Source: Planctomycetota bacterium | GTDB lineage: Bacteria > Planctomycetota > UBA1135 > GCA-002686595 | Assembly: GCA_028278425.1 (NCBI GenBank) | Contig: JANQEJ010000038.1 | Coordinates: 1 to 64,000, forward strand | DNA: 64,000 nucleotides | Direction of reading: 5' to 3' | In this document: one piece after another, positions 15,179 through 24,114 of the stretch | Numbering within the stretch: the stretch's first letter is position 1 | How the letters are laid out: the number at the start of each line of letters is the position of its first letter | Notes under the pieces: generated by a model | Databases searched by the model: none | The model's input: the letters and a program-made list of their open reading frames with translations, nothing else | What the model was told of the DNA's origin: nothing | Position numbers and translations under genes: made by a program

Positions 15179-15829
15179 CTACGCCCGCGCCCGCCTTGCA
15201 CGCGGCCTCCGGAAGCGCGCGCGCTCCGCTTCGACCGCGGCGCGGAACGAGCAGCCTTCGAGGTGGTCGTTGACGATGCCCGTGCTCTGCAGGAACGCGT
15301 AGCACGTCGTCGGACCGACGAAGCGCCACCCGCGGCGGCGGAGGTCCCTGCTGAGCGCGCGCGAGGCGTCGGTCTCGGTGAGCCGCATCAGCGCGGCGCG
15401 CGTCATGCGTTTCGGCCGTTCGGACGGCGCCGGCTCGAAGCTCCAGACGTACGCGGCCAGCGAGCCCTGCTCCTCGACGAGCTCGAGCGCGCGGCGGGCG
15501 TTGTGAATCGCCGCCTCGATCTTGCCCCGGTGGCGCACGATCGACGCGTCGCGGAGCAGGCGCTCGACGCTCCGCGCCCCGAAGCGGGCGACCGCTTCGA
15601 AGTCGAAGTCGCGGAAGGCGCGCCGGAACGCGTCGCGCTTGCGGAGGATCGTCAGCCAGGAGAGGCCCGACTGAAAGCCCTCGAGGCAGAGCTTCTCGAA
15701 GAGGCGCCGGTCGTCGCGGACCGGCCGCCCCCATTCCTCGTCGTGGTAGCGGCGGTAGTCCGCGTGCTCGCCGCACCACCAGCAGCGGGCCACGCCGCCG
15801 TCGATCCGGATGCCGGTGCGGGAGCTCAC
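15179..15829 (-). CDS. tag: DNA-3-methyladenine glycosylase I
   Basis: A 216-residue Tag enzyme. It removes 3-methyladenine from alkylated DNA in the cytoplasm to start base-excision repair. Family motifs are clear: 'RCWWCGEHADYRRYHDEEWG' at the N-terminus, 'LEGFQSGLSWLTILRKRDAFRRAF' in the middle and 'PTTCYAFLQSTGIVNDHLEGCSF' near the C-terminus. N-terminal cysteines with a C-terminal His/Cys form the Tag zinc site. The C-terminus ends in an Arg-rich tail (RFRRPRARRARA). It stands alone on the minus strand. Confidence 0.93.
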   Translation of the reverse strand: MSSRTGIRIDGGVARCWWCGEHADYRRYHDEEWGRPVRDDRRLFEKLCLEGFQSGLSWLTILRKRDAFRRAFRDFDFEAVARFGARSVERLLRDASIVRHRGKIEAAIHNARRALELVEEQGSLAAYVWSFEPAPSERPKRMTRAALMRLTETDASRALSRDLRRRGWRFVGPTTCYAFLQSTGIVNDHLEGCSFRAAVEAERARFRRPRARRARA

Positions 15830-15862
15830 GGGCGCCGATCCTAACGGCTCGCGCGCCGGCGC

Positions 15863-17161
15863 CTAATCGTCGCGCGCGTCGGCCTGGTAGCGCGCGCGGA
15901 GGAGGAGCTGCGCCGACGCCGGCGCCACGAGCCGCACCTCGACGTCGTGCAGGCCCGCGGCCAGCTCCACGGTCACGCGACCGCGCTTGCCGATCTTCCA
16001 GCGCTCGTGCGCGTAGGTGCCCGATTCCCTCGCGTCCTCGAGGTACCAGCCCGCGCGCTGGCCGCCGAGCAGGACCTCGATGACGTACTGTCCGCCCGCG
16101 GGCTCGGGGTCGAGGAGGCGCGTGTCGATGCGCAGCGGTCCGGGCCCTGGTGCCGCGAACCGCACCGGACGCGCCGCGTCGAGGACCCACCAGCTCTGGC
16201 CGGGCTCGCCCAGGAGCACGTGCTCGTGGAACGAGCCGTCGAGGCCGATCGTCTCCCACTGCTCCGGCGCGGGTGGGAACAGGACGCGGAACAGGAGCGC
16301 GAGAATCAGGAGCACCCCGAGCCCGGCGAGGAGCGTGGCGCGCCGCCGGCCGGCGAGCGGCGCCTTCTCCCGCTTGATGCGCGGCCAGACCTCCTTGCGG
16401 GCGCGAACCAGGTCCGTCGAGAAGTCGATCTCGACCCACGGGAGATCGGCCACGTCGACCGGCGTGAGCGTCCGGCTGCTCGCGACCGCGCTGACCGCCG
16501 CGGCGAGCCAGCTCTTCTCGTCCCCCCCGTCGATCCGCCGGTCCGCCTCGTCGAGCAGGGCCGTCACGGTCTCCGCGGTGAGCTTCAGGATGCCGACGTT
16601 CTCGCCGGAGATGCGCTCGGGCGGCAGGTCCTTGCTCATCCCCGCGACGCGCCCGTCGGCGACCTCGACCGCCATCTGTTCGCGGTTGCGCCCCGAGCTC
16701 GAGTCGAAGGCGATCGCGTCACCGTCCACCTCGAGCAAGCGTTCGAGGATCCGCGGCGAGAAGAGGACGTCGCTGTTCATCACGACGACCGGGCCGGTCA
16801 GCCACTCCCGCGCGAGCCGGAACGAGTACAGGCTGTTCGTGTGGCTCCAGCGCGTGTTGACGTAGTACTCGGCGCGGATACCGACGGTCTCGCGCACCTC
16901 GTCGGCGCCGTATCCGATCACGAGCGCGGTCGGGCCGATGCCCGCTTCCGCGAGCGCGTCGAGCTGGTGCTCGACCAGTCGCCGCCGCGCGATCTCGAGC
17001 AGGCACTTCGGCACCTCCTCGCCGGCCTTGCCGAGGCGCCGCCCGGCCCCGGCTGCGAGGATGAGCCCCTTGATCCGCGCGTCGCGCTGCGCCGCGGCCG
17101 CGCCTGCGGCGTCGCCGGACGCCGTCGCCGCTTCCACGGTTGCGTCCGCCGTGCGCGTCAA
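15863..17161 (-). CDS. Membrane-anchored sugar/choline nucleotidyltransferase
   Basis: A 432-residue protein. Residues about 30-290 are an NTP-transferase domain: 'IKGLILAAGAGRRLG....PKCLLEI' is the G-x-G-x-R-x...PK nucleotide-binding loop, and 'VVMNSDVLFSP' holds the metal-binding Asp. A Trp/His-rich 'YYVNTRWSHTNSLYSF' stretch resembles phosphocholine or phosphosugar cytidylyltransferases (LicC-like). After one membrane segment (LLAGLGVLLILALLFRVLF) comes a beta-sandwich domain of about 130 residues. The TTG start at 17161 overlaps the upstream CDP-glycerol transferase stop (TTGA), so the pair probably makes and uses an activated polyol or amino-alcohol for a surface polymer. Confidence 0.75.
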   Translation of the reverse strand: MTRTADATVEAATASGDAAGAAAAQRDARIKGLILAAGAGRRLGKAGEEVPKCLLEIARRRLVEHQLDALAEAGIGPTALVIGYGADEVRETVGIRAEYYVNTRWSHTNSLYSFRLAREWLTGPVVVMNSDVLFSPRILERLLEVDGDAIAFDSSSGRNREQMAVEVADGRVAGMSKDLPPERISGENVGILKLTAETVTALLDEADRRIDGGDEKSWLAAAVSAVASSRTLTPVDVADLPWVEIDFSTDLVRARKEVWPRIKREKAPLAGRRRATLLAGLGVLLILALLFRVLFPPAPEQWETIGLDGSFHEHVLLGEPGQSWWVLDAARPVRFAAPGPGPLRIDTRLLDPEPAGGQYVIEVLLGGQRAGWYLEDARESGTYAHERWKIGKRGRVTVELAAGLHDVEVRLVAPASAQLLLRARYQADARDD

Positions 17162-18288
17162 CCCGTCGCCCCCCTCGCCGTAAGCTGCGGCACGTGCTCC
17201 GGCACGCCCGCGACGCCGGCGGCGAGCTTCACCACCGCGGCGACGTTCTCCGTCGCCGAGCCCGGCGCGTGGAAGAGGTCGTCCGCGGCGGCGCGGCGCA
17301 GCGCGGAGTGGCGGTTCGGCTCGGCGAAGGCCTTCTCGACCGTGGGAACCAGGTCCCCGACACCCGCGGCCACGTCGCCGATCTTGCGCCCGTACGTGTC
17401 GAGGTCGAGCGCGCCGCCGCGCTCGGTCACGTTGGCGAGGAGCTTGGGCACGTCGAAGAAGACGATCGGCCGGTCGACCAGCGCGTACTCCATCGACACC
17501 GACGACGCGTCGGTCAGCAGGAGGTCGGCGGCGTGCAGGCACGGCACGACGTCGAAGTCGCGGACGACGCGCAGGCGGTCGTTCTCGAGCGCGGCGAGCC
17601 GCGCGTTCCAGTCGATCGCCTTCTTCGGGTGGTCGTGGGGCTTGACGAGGAGGTTCCACTTCCCCGCCGCGTCGAGCGCGCGGACGATCGCCTCCCCGTG
17701 CTCGTCCAGCGAGTTGTACTTGCCGCCCGTCGGCGCGTAGAGGATCGTCGGACGCGCGGGTGAGAGCCCCAGGGAAGAGAGCAGCGCGTCGCGGTCGAGC
17801 TCGCCCGAGACCAGCCGGTCCAGCTTGGGGAAGCCCGTCAGGAAGAACTGCGTCTCCCCGGCGCCCAGGATCCCCTGCGAGGCGAAGCGCGAAGCGTGGT
17901 AGTTCCCCACGACGCACGCGTAGTCGTACTTCAGCACCTTCTCGCGCACCGAGAAGTTCTTGAACGACACGCCGTGGAAGATCTCGACGGAGCGGCCGTA
18001 CGACTCGGGGAAGAAGACGGTGGACGAGTGGGCCATGACGACGGCGTCGAAGCGCTCGTTCGCCAGGTCCTCGAAGGGAGCGACCCGATCCAGGTCGACG
18101 CCGTAGGGCTCGTAGAAGCCGTCGAGCTCGTAGCGGGTCTCCCCCGCCTCCTTGTCCTTGTGGCGGAACCCGCCGGTCAGCCAGACGTCCAGGCCGGGCT
18201 CGCGGCGGAGCAGCTCGTAGACCGGACGGAAGCAGAGGAAATGGACGGGGGCGTACCCGCCGAAGAGGATCCGTTTCGCGTCGTTCAT
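17158..18288 (-). CDS. CDP-glycerol:glycerophosphate glycerophosphotransferase family protein
   Basis: A 376-residue GT-B-like transferase of the TagB/TagF family, whose members polymerise glycerol-phosphate or related units. The N-terminal half carries 'EIFHGVSFKN', where family members have 'wHG.p.K', and the C-terminal half has 'ILYAPTGG', 'KPHDHP' and 'DLLLTDASSVSMEYALVDRPIVFFD', matching the 'P.h......D.LiTDYSSv.fdya.l.kP.ifY..D' motif. No membrane segment is visible. It is co-translated with the nucleotidyltransferase that follows. Its product in a Gram-negative envelope is unknown; capsule or LPS decoration is a guess. Confidence 0.82.
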   Translation of the reverse strand: MNDAKRILFGGYAPVHFLCFRPVYELLRREPGLDVWLTGGFRHKDKEAGETRYELDGFYEPYGVDLDRVAPFEDLANERFDAVVMAHSSTVFFPESYGRSVEIFHGVSFKNFSVREKVLKYDYACVVGNYHASRFASQGILGAGETQFFLTGFPKLDRLVSGELDRDALLSSLGLSPARPTILYAPTGGKYNSLDEHGEAIVRALDAAGKWNLLVKPHDHPKKAIDWNARLAALENDRLRVVRDFDVVPCLHAADLLLTDASSVSMEYALVDRPIVFFDVPKLLANVTERGGALDLDTYGRKIGDVAAGVGDLVPTVEKAFAEPNRHSALRRAAADDLFHAPGSATENVAAVVKLAAGVAGVPEHVPQLTARGATG

Positions 18289-18454
18289 CGAGCCCTGGGC
18301 CGCCGGGGGGAATCCACCCGGTTCAGGAGAGGCGGCGGGCCGCCCGCCTGATACGCGCGCCCGCCTTTTCGGAACTTTTGGCGGATCTTAATCCGAGGCG
18401 TGCGGGATGATTGAGGCGTCGTCCCCCTCCCCCCGGATCGCTCCCGAGGTCTCG

Positions 18455-19771
18455 ATGTCCCTCTCGCTCCTCTCCTCCTCGGCTCTGCTGGCCCTGACGC
18501 TCCCCCTCGCCGCCCAGACGCCGGGAGTCCCGCCCCCGACGCGCTCTTCCGCCGGCAGCGTGGGGACGATCGAGGTCGGCGAACGGGTCGTCGTGGGGCT
18601 TGCTCCCGGCGCGGCCATCGAGGACCTCACCGCGGCGACCGGGACCACGTGCCTCTCCTCGATCCCCGGCGCCAACGTCCATCTCCTCCAGCTCCCCGAG
18701 GGGGTCGGCGCGCTCGACAAGCAGAGCCTGCTCTCCGCGCTCCAGCTCGACCCCGCCACCACCTTCGCCGAGCCCGACGGCCGGCTGGAGACCCCGGAGT
18801 CCGCGTCCTGCGACCAGGGCTCCCCCGGCGTCGGCGGGCTGCCCTGCACGATCGCGTTCTACGACGGGGACCCGGCGCCGACGAAGTACTACGACCAGCC
18901 CGCCGGTCCGGTGATCGATCTGGCGGACGCGCAGTCGTACCTCACCGGGACGCCGAGCGTCGTCGCCGTCATCGACACGGGGATCGACCCGACGCACTGG
19001 CTCTTCTCGGACAACCTGTTCGGTTTCGGGCACGACTTCCTGCTCGACCTGCCCTACGCCCTCGACCTGGCCGACGGGCTCGACAACGACTTCGACGGCG
19101 TCGCCGACGAGGCGGCCGGGCACGGGACCCACGTCGCCGGAACCGTCGTCTTGGTCAACCCCGACGCGCTCATCCTGCCGCTGCGCGTGCTCGACAGCGA
19201 CGGCAACGGCTACGCCTACGACGTGGCGGCCGCGATCCACTACGCCGTCGCGAACGGCGCGGACGTCATCAACCTGAGCCTCGGGATGACGGGAAGCTCC
19301 ACCGCCGTCTCCCAGGCTCTGGACTTCGCCGCCGCGATGGAGGTCGACGTCTACGCCGCCGCCGGCAACACCGGTGCGGCGAGCGTGCACTTCCCCGCGA
19401 CGCATCCGGCGGCGGCCGCGGTCGCCGCGGTCGAGCTCGACGACTCCAAGGCCTGGTTCTCGTCGTACGGCGGCGACGTGGACCTGTCCGCGCCGGGCGT
19501 CGACATCTACAGCGCCATGCCCGGCGGAGCCTGGGCCTGGTGGTCGGGAACGTCGATGGCGACGGCCGTGGCGAGCGGGCTCGCGTCGCTGATGATCTCC
19601 GCCTCTGATGATGACGGGGACGACGGGGACGACGACCCGGAGGACGACGGAACCGTCGAGACGATGAAAGAGACCGCCGTTCCGATCGACGCGGTGAACC
19701 CGGGCTTCGCGGGGCAGCTCGGGTCGGGACGCATCGACGCGGGGGCGGCCGCGGAATCGGCCGCGGATTGA
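18455..19771 (+). CDS. Secreted S8 family (subtilisin-like) serine protease
   Basis: A 438-residue protein from the ATG at 18455, where a clean signal peptide begins (MSLSLLSSSALLALTLPLAAQ); an upstream ATG at 18407 would spoil it. The catalytic triad is visible: D174 in VAVIDTGID, H226 in GHGTHVAGT and S367 in SGTSMATAVASG. Residues about 35-115 look like a propeptide/inhibitor domain. Near the C-terminus, a run of acidic residues (DDDGDDGDDDPEDDG) could bind calcium. It is transcribed away from the CDP-glycerol transferase, with AT-rich sequence at about 18370-18395 as a plausible promoter region. It is a secreted endopeptidase. Confidence 0.92.
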   Translation: MSLSLLSSSALLALTLPLAAQTPGVPPPTRSSAGSVGTIEVGERVVVGLAPGAAIEDLTAATGTTCLSSIPGANVHLLQLPEGVGALDKQSLLSALQLDPATTFAEPDGRLETPESASCDQGSPGVGGLPCTIAFYDGDPAPTKYYDQPAGPVIDLADAQSYLTGTPSVVAVIDTGIDPTHWLFSDNLFGFGHDFLLDLPYALDLADGLDNDFDGVADEAAGHGTHVAGTVVLVNPDALILPLRVLDSDGNGYAYDVAAAIHYAVANGADVINLSLGMTGSSTAVSQALDFAAAMEVDVYAAAGNTGAASVHFPATHPAAAAVAAVELDDSKAWFSSYGGDVDLSAPGVDIYSAMPGGAWAWWSGTSMATAVASGLASLMISASDDDGDDGDDDPEDDGTVETMKETAVPIDAVNPGFAGQLGSGRIDAGAAAESAAD

Positions 19772-19772
19772 G

Positions 19773-21110
19773 TCAACCGATCGGCTCGGTTCCGTCCAGG
19801 ACCGCGCCGGCGCGCTCGACCGCTTCCTCGATGAGCTCGCGCCATCCCGGCACGAGCGTGCGCAGCGCGGAGATCTTTGCGCGCATCAGGAGCGCCGTCA
19901 CGACGTTCCAGCGAAGCGCCTCGGGCGCCACCGCTCCGCCGCCCCCCTCGTAGCCCGCGAAGAGCTCCTCCAACGCGGCTGGACGCCGCTCGGGCTCGCC
20001 GTGTCCCGGGAGTCCGAGGAACATCGCGTGCGCGGCGAGCCGCCCGAGGTCGTAGTGCGGATCGCCCGCCGCGAGATCGTCCCAGTCCACCATCCCGACG
20101 CGCGAATCCTCGAGCAGGACCTGATCGCCGAAAAGGTTCCCGTGGATCGGCGCGACGGCGGCCGAGTCGAGGCGCCGCGCGCGATCGGCGAGCCCGTCCC
20201 GGATCGCGTCGATGGCCGGGCGCAGACCGGGGAGGATCAGCGTGACGTCTTCTACCGCGCGCTCGAGCGCGTGGAGCTCGGCGAGCGGCGACCAGACCAC
20301 CGTCGACGGCCGCTCGGGCAGCGCGTGCAGGCTCGCGAGCGCGCGCCCGACCGCGTGGAGCGCCCCGGGCTCCTCCCCGAGGAGGGAGGCCGTCAGCGTC
20401 CGACCCGGCAGCGCCTCGAGGAAGAGCACGCGCCGCCGCGGATGCTCGGCAAGGACGCGCGGAAGGCGAAAGCCGAGCGCGGCCTCCCGCTCGGTGAGCC
20501 ACGCCAGGTTCGCGACCGCCGCGTCGTAGTCGTCGCAGTCGTAGGCTTTGATGAAGAGCGGCTTCACCCCCTCGCGCGTCGGCAGGTCCCAGCGGAGCAC
20601 CGCGCGCTTGCGCGGCACGTAGCGGAAGAGGCGCGGGAGCTCGAAGCGCGGCTCGAGCTCGGCCTCGAGCCCGATCCGCGCGAGCATGCGCTTCAGGGCC
20701 TTGCGCTGCGTCAGCGAGCGCATGGTCCGCAGGCGTGGACCGTTGGGGATCTCCCAGGCAACGGCGTTCCAGCGCTCGATCAGGAACGCGGGCGGACCGA
20801 CGGTGCGCCGCGGCGACTTGATCGCAAACGCGGCCTGGAGGCGCTTCTCGGCCAACGGGCGGCGCGCGTAGATCTGGACGTAGAAGTAGCGGAGCCGCCG
20901 CTTGCCCGTCCGGCTCCCCTCGAACACGAGGCGCGTCCGGCGGAACGGCCGGTAGTGAACCTGCAGGGGTCGGAAGGTGAGCTTGCGCGGCGCTCCCTCC
21001 AGACCCGCGGCGACGCAGGCCTCGTCCCACGCGGTCTCGAAGGCGCCGGGAGACTTGGCTTCGACGGTGGCTTCGAGGATGGGGTCGACGACGACGCCGG
21101 CGCGGTTCAC
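19773..21110 (-). CDS. Aminoglycoside phosphotransferase-fold kinase
   Basis: A 445-residue protein. The C-terminal 250 residues are an APH/choline-kinase domain: 'VAPIHGNLFGDQVLLED' is the HGD/N-type catalytic loop (Brenner motif H-G-N-L-x-x-x-Q rather than the usual H-G-D-x-x-x-x-N), and 'VGMVDWDDLAAGDPHYDL' holds the metal-binding D. The catalytic Asp to Asn change could reduce activity. The N-terminal 190 residues have no assigned fold. The GTG start at 21110 overlaps the stop of the ABC gene upstream (GTGA), placing it third in a three-gene unit with two ABC proteins. The substrate is unknown. Confidence 0.75.
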   Translation of the reverse strand: MNRAGVVVDPILEATVEAKSPGAFETAWDEACVAAGLEGAPRKLTFRPLQVHYRPFRRTRLVFEGSRTGKRRLRYFYVQIYARRPLAEKRLQAAFAIKSPRRTVGPPAFLIERWNAVAWEIPNGPRLRTMRSLTQRKALKRMLARIGLEAELEPRFELPRLFRYVPRKRAVLRWDLPTREGVKPLFIKAYDCDDYDAAVANLAWLTEREAALGFRLPRVLAEHPRRRVLFLEALPGRTLTASLLGEEPGALHAVGRALASLHALPERPSTVVWSPLAELHALERAVEDVTLILPGLRPAIDAIRDGLADRARRLDSAAVAPIHGNLFGDQVLLEDSRVGMVDWDDLAAGDPHYDLGRLAAHAMFLGLPGHGEPERRPAALEELFAGYEGGGGAVAPEALRWNVVTALLMRAKISALRTLVPGWRELIEEAVERAGAVLDGTEPIG

Positions 21111-22519
21111 GCGGCGCCTCCTTCCGCGACGATCCGGCCCCGTTCGAGGCGCACCACGCGGTCGAAGCGCTCCAGCTCGAACGGCGCGCGCAGGGCGACG
21201 AAGAGCGTCCTCCCGGCGGTCTCGTCGAACAGCTCGTTCAGCCGTTCCGCGCGCCGCGCGGGCGCGACGCCGTCGAACGGGTCGTCGACGACGAGAACGT
21301 CGCCCGAGGAGCCGGCGCCGCCGATCCGCTCGGCGCGCGCGCGCGAGGAAACGTCGCTGAGGTTCACGCCGTCCCATAGAACGTCGCCTTGAGTCGCCGA
21401 CCGCCGGCGCTTCGTCAGCGAGGAGAGCAGCGTCGATTTCCCGCTCGCGTTCGGGCCCACGACCGCCACGGCGGCCCCGGCGGGGACCTCGAGGTCGAGC
21501 GGACCGAGCCGCCGGTTTCCGCCGCGCTCCTCGGGCTCGACGATTCCGAAGGAGCGCCACGCGATTCCCTCCGCCAGGGGCGGAAGCGCCGCACCGCTCG
21601 ACGCCGCCTTCGGCGCGAGCGCGCTCTCGATCCGTCCGGCGCAGGCCAGCACCTTGCCGAGCCGCGTCGTCTGCCGCGCGAGGCGGATCACCGGGTGGTA
21701 GATCAGGAGCATGTAGGTCAGGAAGAGCAGGAGCTCGTCCTCGGACAGCCCGCCCGCGCCGTCGCGCCGCGCGAGGACGAGGCTCGCCACGATCGCGACG
21801 CCGAGGACTCCGTGTACGGCCCAGGTCGTGAGACCCTGGAGTCGCGTGAGCGACGCCCGGTGCCAGCCGCTCGAGGGTCGCACGCGCAGGCTTCCCTTGC
21901 CGGGCGTCTCGCCGCGCCCCTCCGCGTGGATCGTGTTCGCGAGCTGCCCCTCGCGCTTGCGGATCCTGCGCGCCCGTGCGTGGACGCGGAGGCTCCCGAA
22001 CGCGGTGACCGCGCCGGTCAGGAGGAGCGCCGCGCCGAACACCGCCGCGAGCCGGCCGTCGAGCACCGCGAGAAGCGCTAGCAATCCCACGAAGAGCAGC
22101 CCGTTCGTGGCGACGTGGATCAGGAAGCCCTTCATGCCTTCCTTGAGCCGCGCGGTGTCGCCGACGAGCCGCGCGAGGTAGTCGCCGTGGCCGCGGCCCT
22201 CTCGCTGGGGCTCTGCCCGGCTCCGGAGGTCCGTAACGACGTCGACGGAGAAGCGCGTGAACCAGTACCGCGCGAGGAAGTCGAAGCACCCGAGCAGCGC
22301 GAAGAGCGCGAAGAAGAGCGCTCCCCCGAGGGCAACGGAGTCGATCGACGCGTCGTTCGCACGTTCCAACCCCTGGACCCAGGGCCGGACGATCCCGACC
22401 AACGGCCACGGCAGCGCGAGCCGGATCGCGACCATGGCGACGGCGCCCGCGCCGCCGCACAGAAGCCACCGCGCGCGGCGGCGGACGAAGGGTCCGTAGA
22501 ACGCCCAGGACGCGGTCAC
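21107..22519 (-). CDS. ABC exporter half-transporter with shortened ATPase domain
   Basis: A 470-residue fused permease-ATPase protein. Residues 1-300 form an ABC-exporter membrane domain with about five or six hydrophobic segments. The ATPase part keeps a Walker A (VGPNASGKST) and a Walker B-like VLVVDDPF, but only about 50 residues separate them instead of about 120. The Q-loop and LSGGQ signature are missing, and the switch histidine is absent (LFVALRAPFEL). It may therefore bind but not hydrolyse ATP normally. The GTG start at 22519 overlaps the next ABC gene upstream by four bases, so the two half-transporters are probably partners. Confidence 0.8.
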   Translation of the reverse strand: MTASWAFYGPFVRRRARWLLCGGAGAVAMVAIRLALPWPLVGIVRPWVQGLERANDASIDSVALGGALFFALFALLGCFDFLARYWFTRFSVDVVTDLRSRAEPQREGRGHGDYLARLVGDTARLKEGMKGFLIHVATNGLLFVGLLALLAVLDGRLAAVFGAALLLTGAVTAFGSLRVHARARRIRKREGQLANTIHAEGRGETPGKGSLRVRPSSGWHRASLTRLQGLTTWAVHGVLGVAIVASLVLARRDGAGGLSEDELLLFLTYMLLIYHPVIRLARQTTRLGKVLACAGRIESALAPKAASSGAALPPLAEGIAWRSFGIVEPEERGGNRRLGPLDLEVPAGAAVAVVGPNASGKSTLLSSLTKRRRSATQGDVLWDGVNLSDVSSRARAERIGGAGSSGDVLVVDDPFDGVAPARRAERLNELFDETAGRTLFVALRAPFELERFDRVVRLERGRIVAEGGAA

Positions 22520-24114
22520 GTCGCCACCTCCCGCTCCCGCGCGGCGGGACGACCGTCGCGGACGACGCGGCCCCCCTCCAGGTGAACGACGCGATCGAGC
22601 CCGGGGAGCCACGCGGCGTCGTACGTGCGCACGACGAGAAGCCGCCGCTCGCGCGAGAGAAGCCGCGCGAGGCCGGCGGCGGACGCGTCGTCCAGGCTCT
22701 CGCACGGGTGCTCGAGGAAGAGCACGGAACGACCGCGCAGCAGCCCGCGCGCGAGCGCCACCTTGACGCGCTCCGACCGCGACACGGCGCTCGAGGAGAG
22801 GGGACCGCCGCCGCGGCGCTCGACGAGGTCGACGATCCCGAGCTCCTCCAGAACCGTCCGCGCTTCCGGAAGCGGTGGGCCTTCCGCCGGCAGCCCGAGG
22901 CCGGCGCGCAACGAAGCGAACGACCAGGAGGGGTCGCGCGGCACGAGCGTCGCGCGGGCGGCCAACTCGCTCGCGGCGTCGGTCAGCTCGCTGCCGTCCC
23001 ACTCGATGGCGCCGTCGCTTCGCCGGCCGGTGAGAGCGCGGAAGAGGTCGCCTCCGCCCGACCCGGGGGCGCCCGTGATCGCGACGCGGGTTCCCGCGCG
23101 AAACGCGAGGTCGACCGAGTTCTTCTGCCACCGCACGCGAAGGTCGCGCGCCAGGGGCGGTGCGGAGTCTTCGGATCCGGGCACGAGGTAGGTCCCGAGC
23201 CGGAGCGCCGCCGCTACCAGCTTTCCGCTACGCGCGCCGTGGCGCGTCAGCCGTACGAGCGGCTTGCTGAGAAACAGCGCGTAGGCGAGGAACAGGAGGA
23301 TCGCGCCCGGATCGACGTCCCCCGCCGCCGCGCCGCGCGATCCCACCACGACGATCGCGAAGACCACCGCGCCGACGAGCGCGTGGGCGGTCCAGGCCGC
23401 GCCGCCCTGCTGGCGCATCTCGGCGGCCTCGAGGCGGCCGCTCTCCGCCAGGTCGCCCTCGATCGCCTTGCCGCCCGCCGCCACGCCGCCGGCGACGCGG
23501 CCCTCGCTCGCGCGATAACCGAGGAACTCGCGGTACGTTCGCCGCGCACCGAGCGCCGCGACCAGGGCGGCGGTCAGGAACGCGACGAGGAAGAGCACGC
23601 CGAACGTCCACTCGACCCACCAGATGACGACGCACGCGCCGGCGAAGAGGATCGCGTTCGTCGCGACGTAGATCAGCGCCTGCTTGACCGCGGCCTTGAA
23701 GCGGGCCACGTCGGCGATCAGCCGCGCGACGAGGTCGCCCGGGTCCAGGGCGCTCCCCGGGAGCGGCCCTTCCAACACCGCCCCGTGCGCCGCGGCGCGC
23801 AGGTCGCGCGACCAGGCGATGGCGAAGCGCGCGAACTGGACGCGCTGGACGAAGTCGAAGAAGCCCGCCGCGACCATCGCCAGGAGAAAAAGCGCGACGA
23901 GGAGCAACGACGGCGTGAGCCAGCCCTGAAGGCTCTCGCGCCAGGCCGCGTTCGGGTCGCCGACCAGGAGCTCGCGCAGCGGCCACGGAATGGAGAGCTG
24001 CGCGGCGACGCCGCAAACGCTCAAGCCGACTCCGCGCCAGAAGAAGGCGCGGTGGCGCCGGGCGTGCCGGAACACGGCGTTCCATGCTCCGGCGTGGTGC
24101 GGTTCGCTATCCAT
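22516..24114 (-). CDS. ABC exporter half-transporter with degenerate nucleotide-binding motifs
   Basis: A 532-residue permease-ATPase fusion. The N-terminal 310 residues hold about six membrane segments of the exporter type. In the ATPase domain the P-loop reads GAPGSGGGDLF, lacking the invariant lysine and Ser/Thr; the signature is VSRSERVKVALARGLL rather than LSGGQ; and Walker B ends LFLEHP instead of LLDEP. It is therefore likely to be catalytically impaired. It starts with an ATG overlapping the porin gene's end and leads a unit with the second ABC protein and the kinase. Substrate unknown; the neighbouring polymer genes suggest an envelope component. Confidence 0.8.
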   Translation of the reverse strand: MDSEPHHAGAWNAVFRHARRHRAFFWRGVGLSVCGVAAQLSIPWPLRELLVGDPNAAWRESLQGWLTPSLLLVALFLLAMVAAGFFDFVQRVQFARFAIAWSRDLRAAAHGAVLEGPLPGSALDPGDLVARLIADVARFKAAVKQALIYVATNAILFAGACVVIWWVEWTFGVLFLVAFLTAALVAALGARRTYREFLGYRASEGRVAGGVAAGGKAIEGDLAESGRLEAAEMRQQGGAAWTAHALVGAVVFAIVVVGSRGAAAGDVDPGAILLFLAYALFLSKPLVRLTRHGARSGKLVAAALRLGTYLVPGSEDSAPPLARDLRVRWQKNSVDLAFRAGTRVAITGAPGSGGGDLFRALTGRRSDGAIEWDGSELTDAASELAARATLVPRDPSWSFASLRAGLGLPAEGPPLPEARTVLEELGIVDLVERRGGGPLSSSAVSRSERVKVALARGLLRGRSVLFLEHPCESLDDASAAGLARLLSRERRLLVVRTYDAAWLPGLDRVVHLEGGRVVRDGRPAAREREVAT

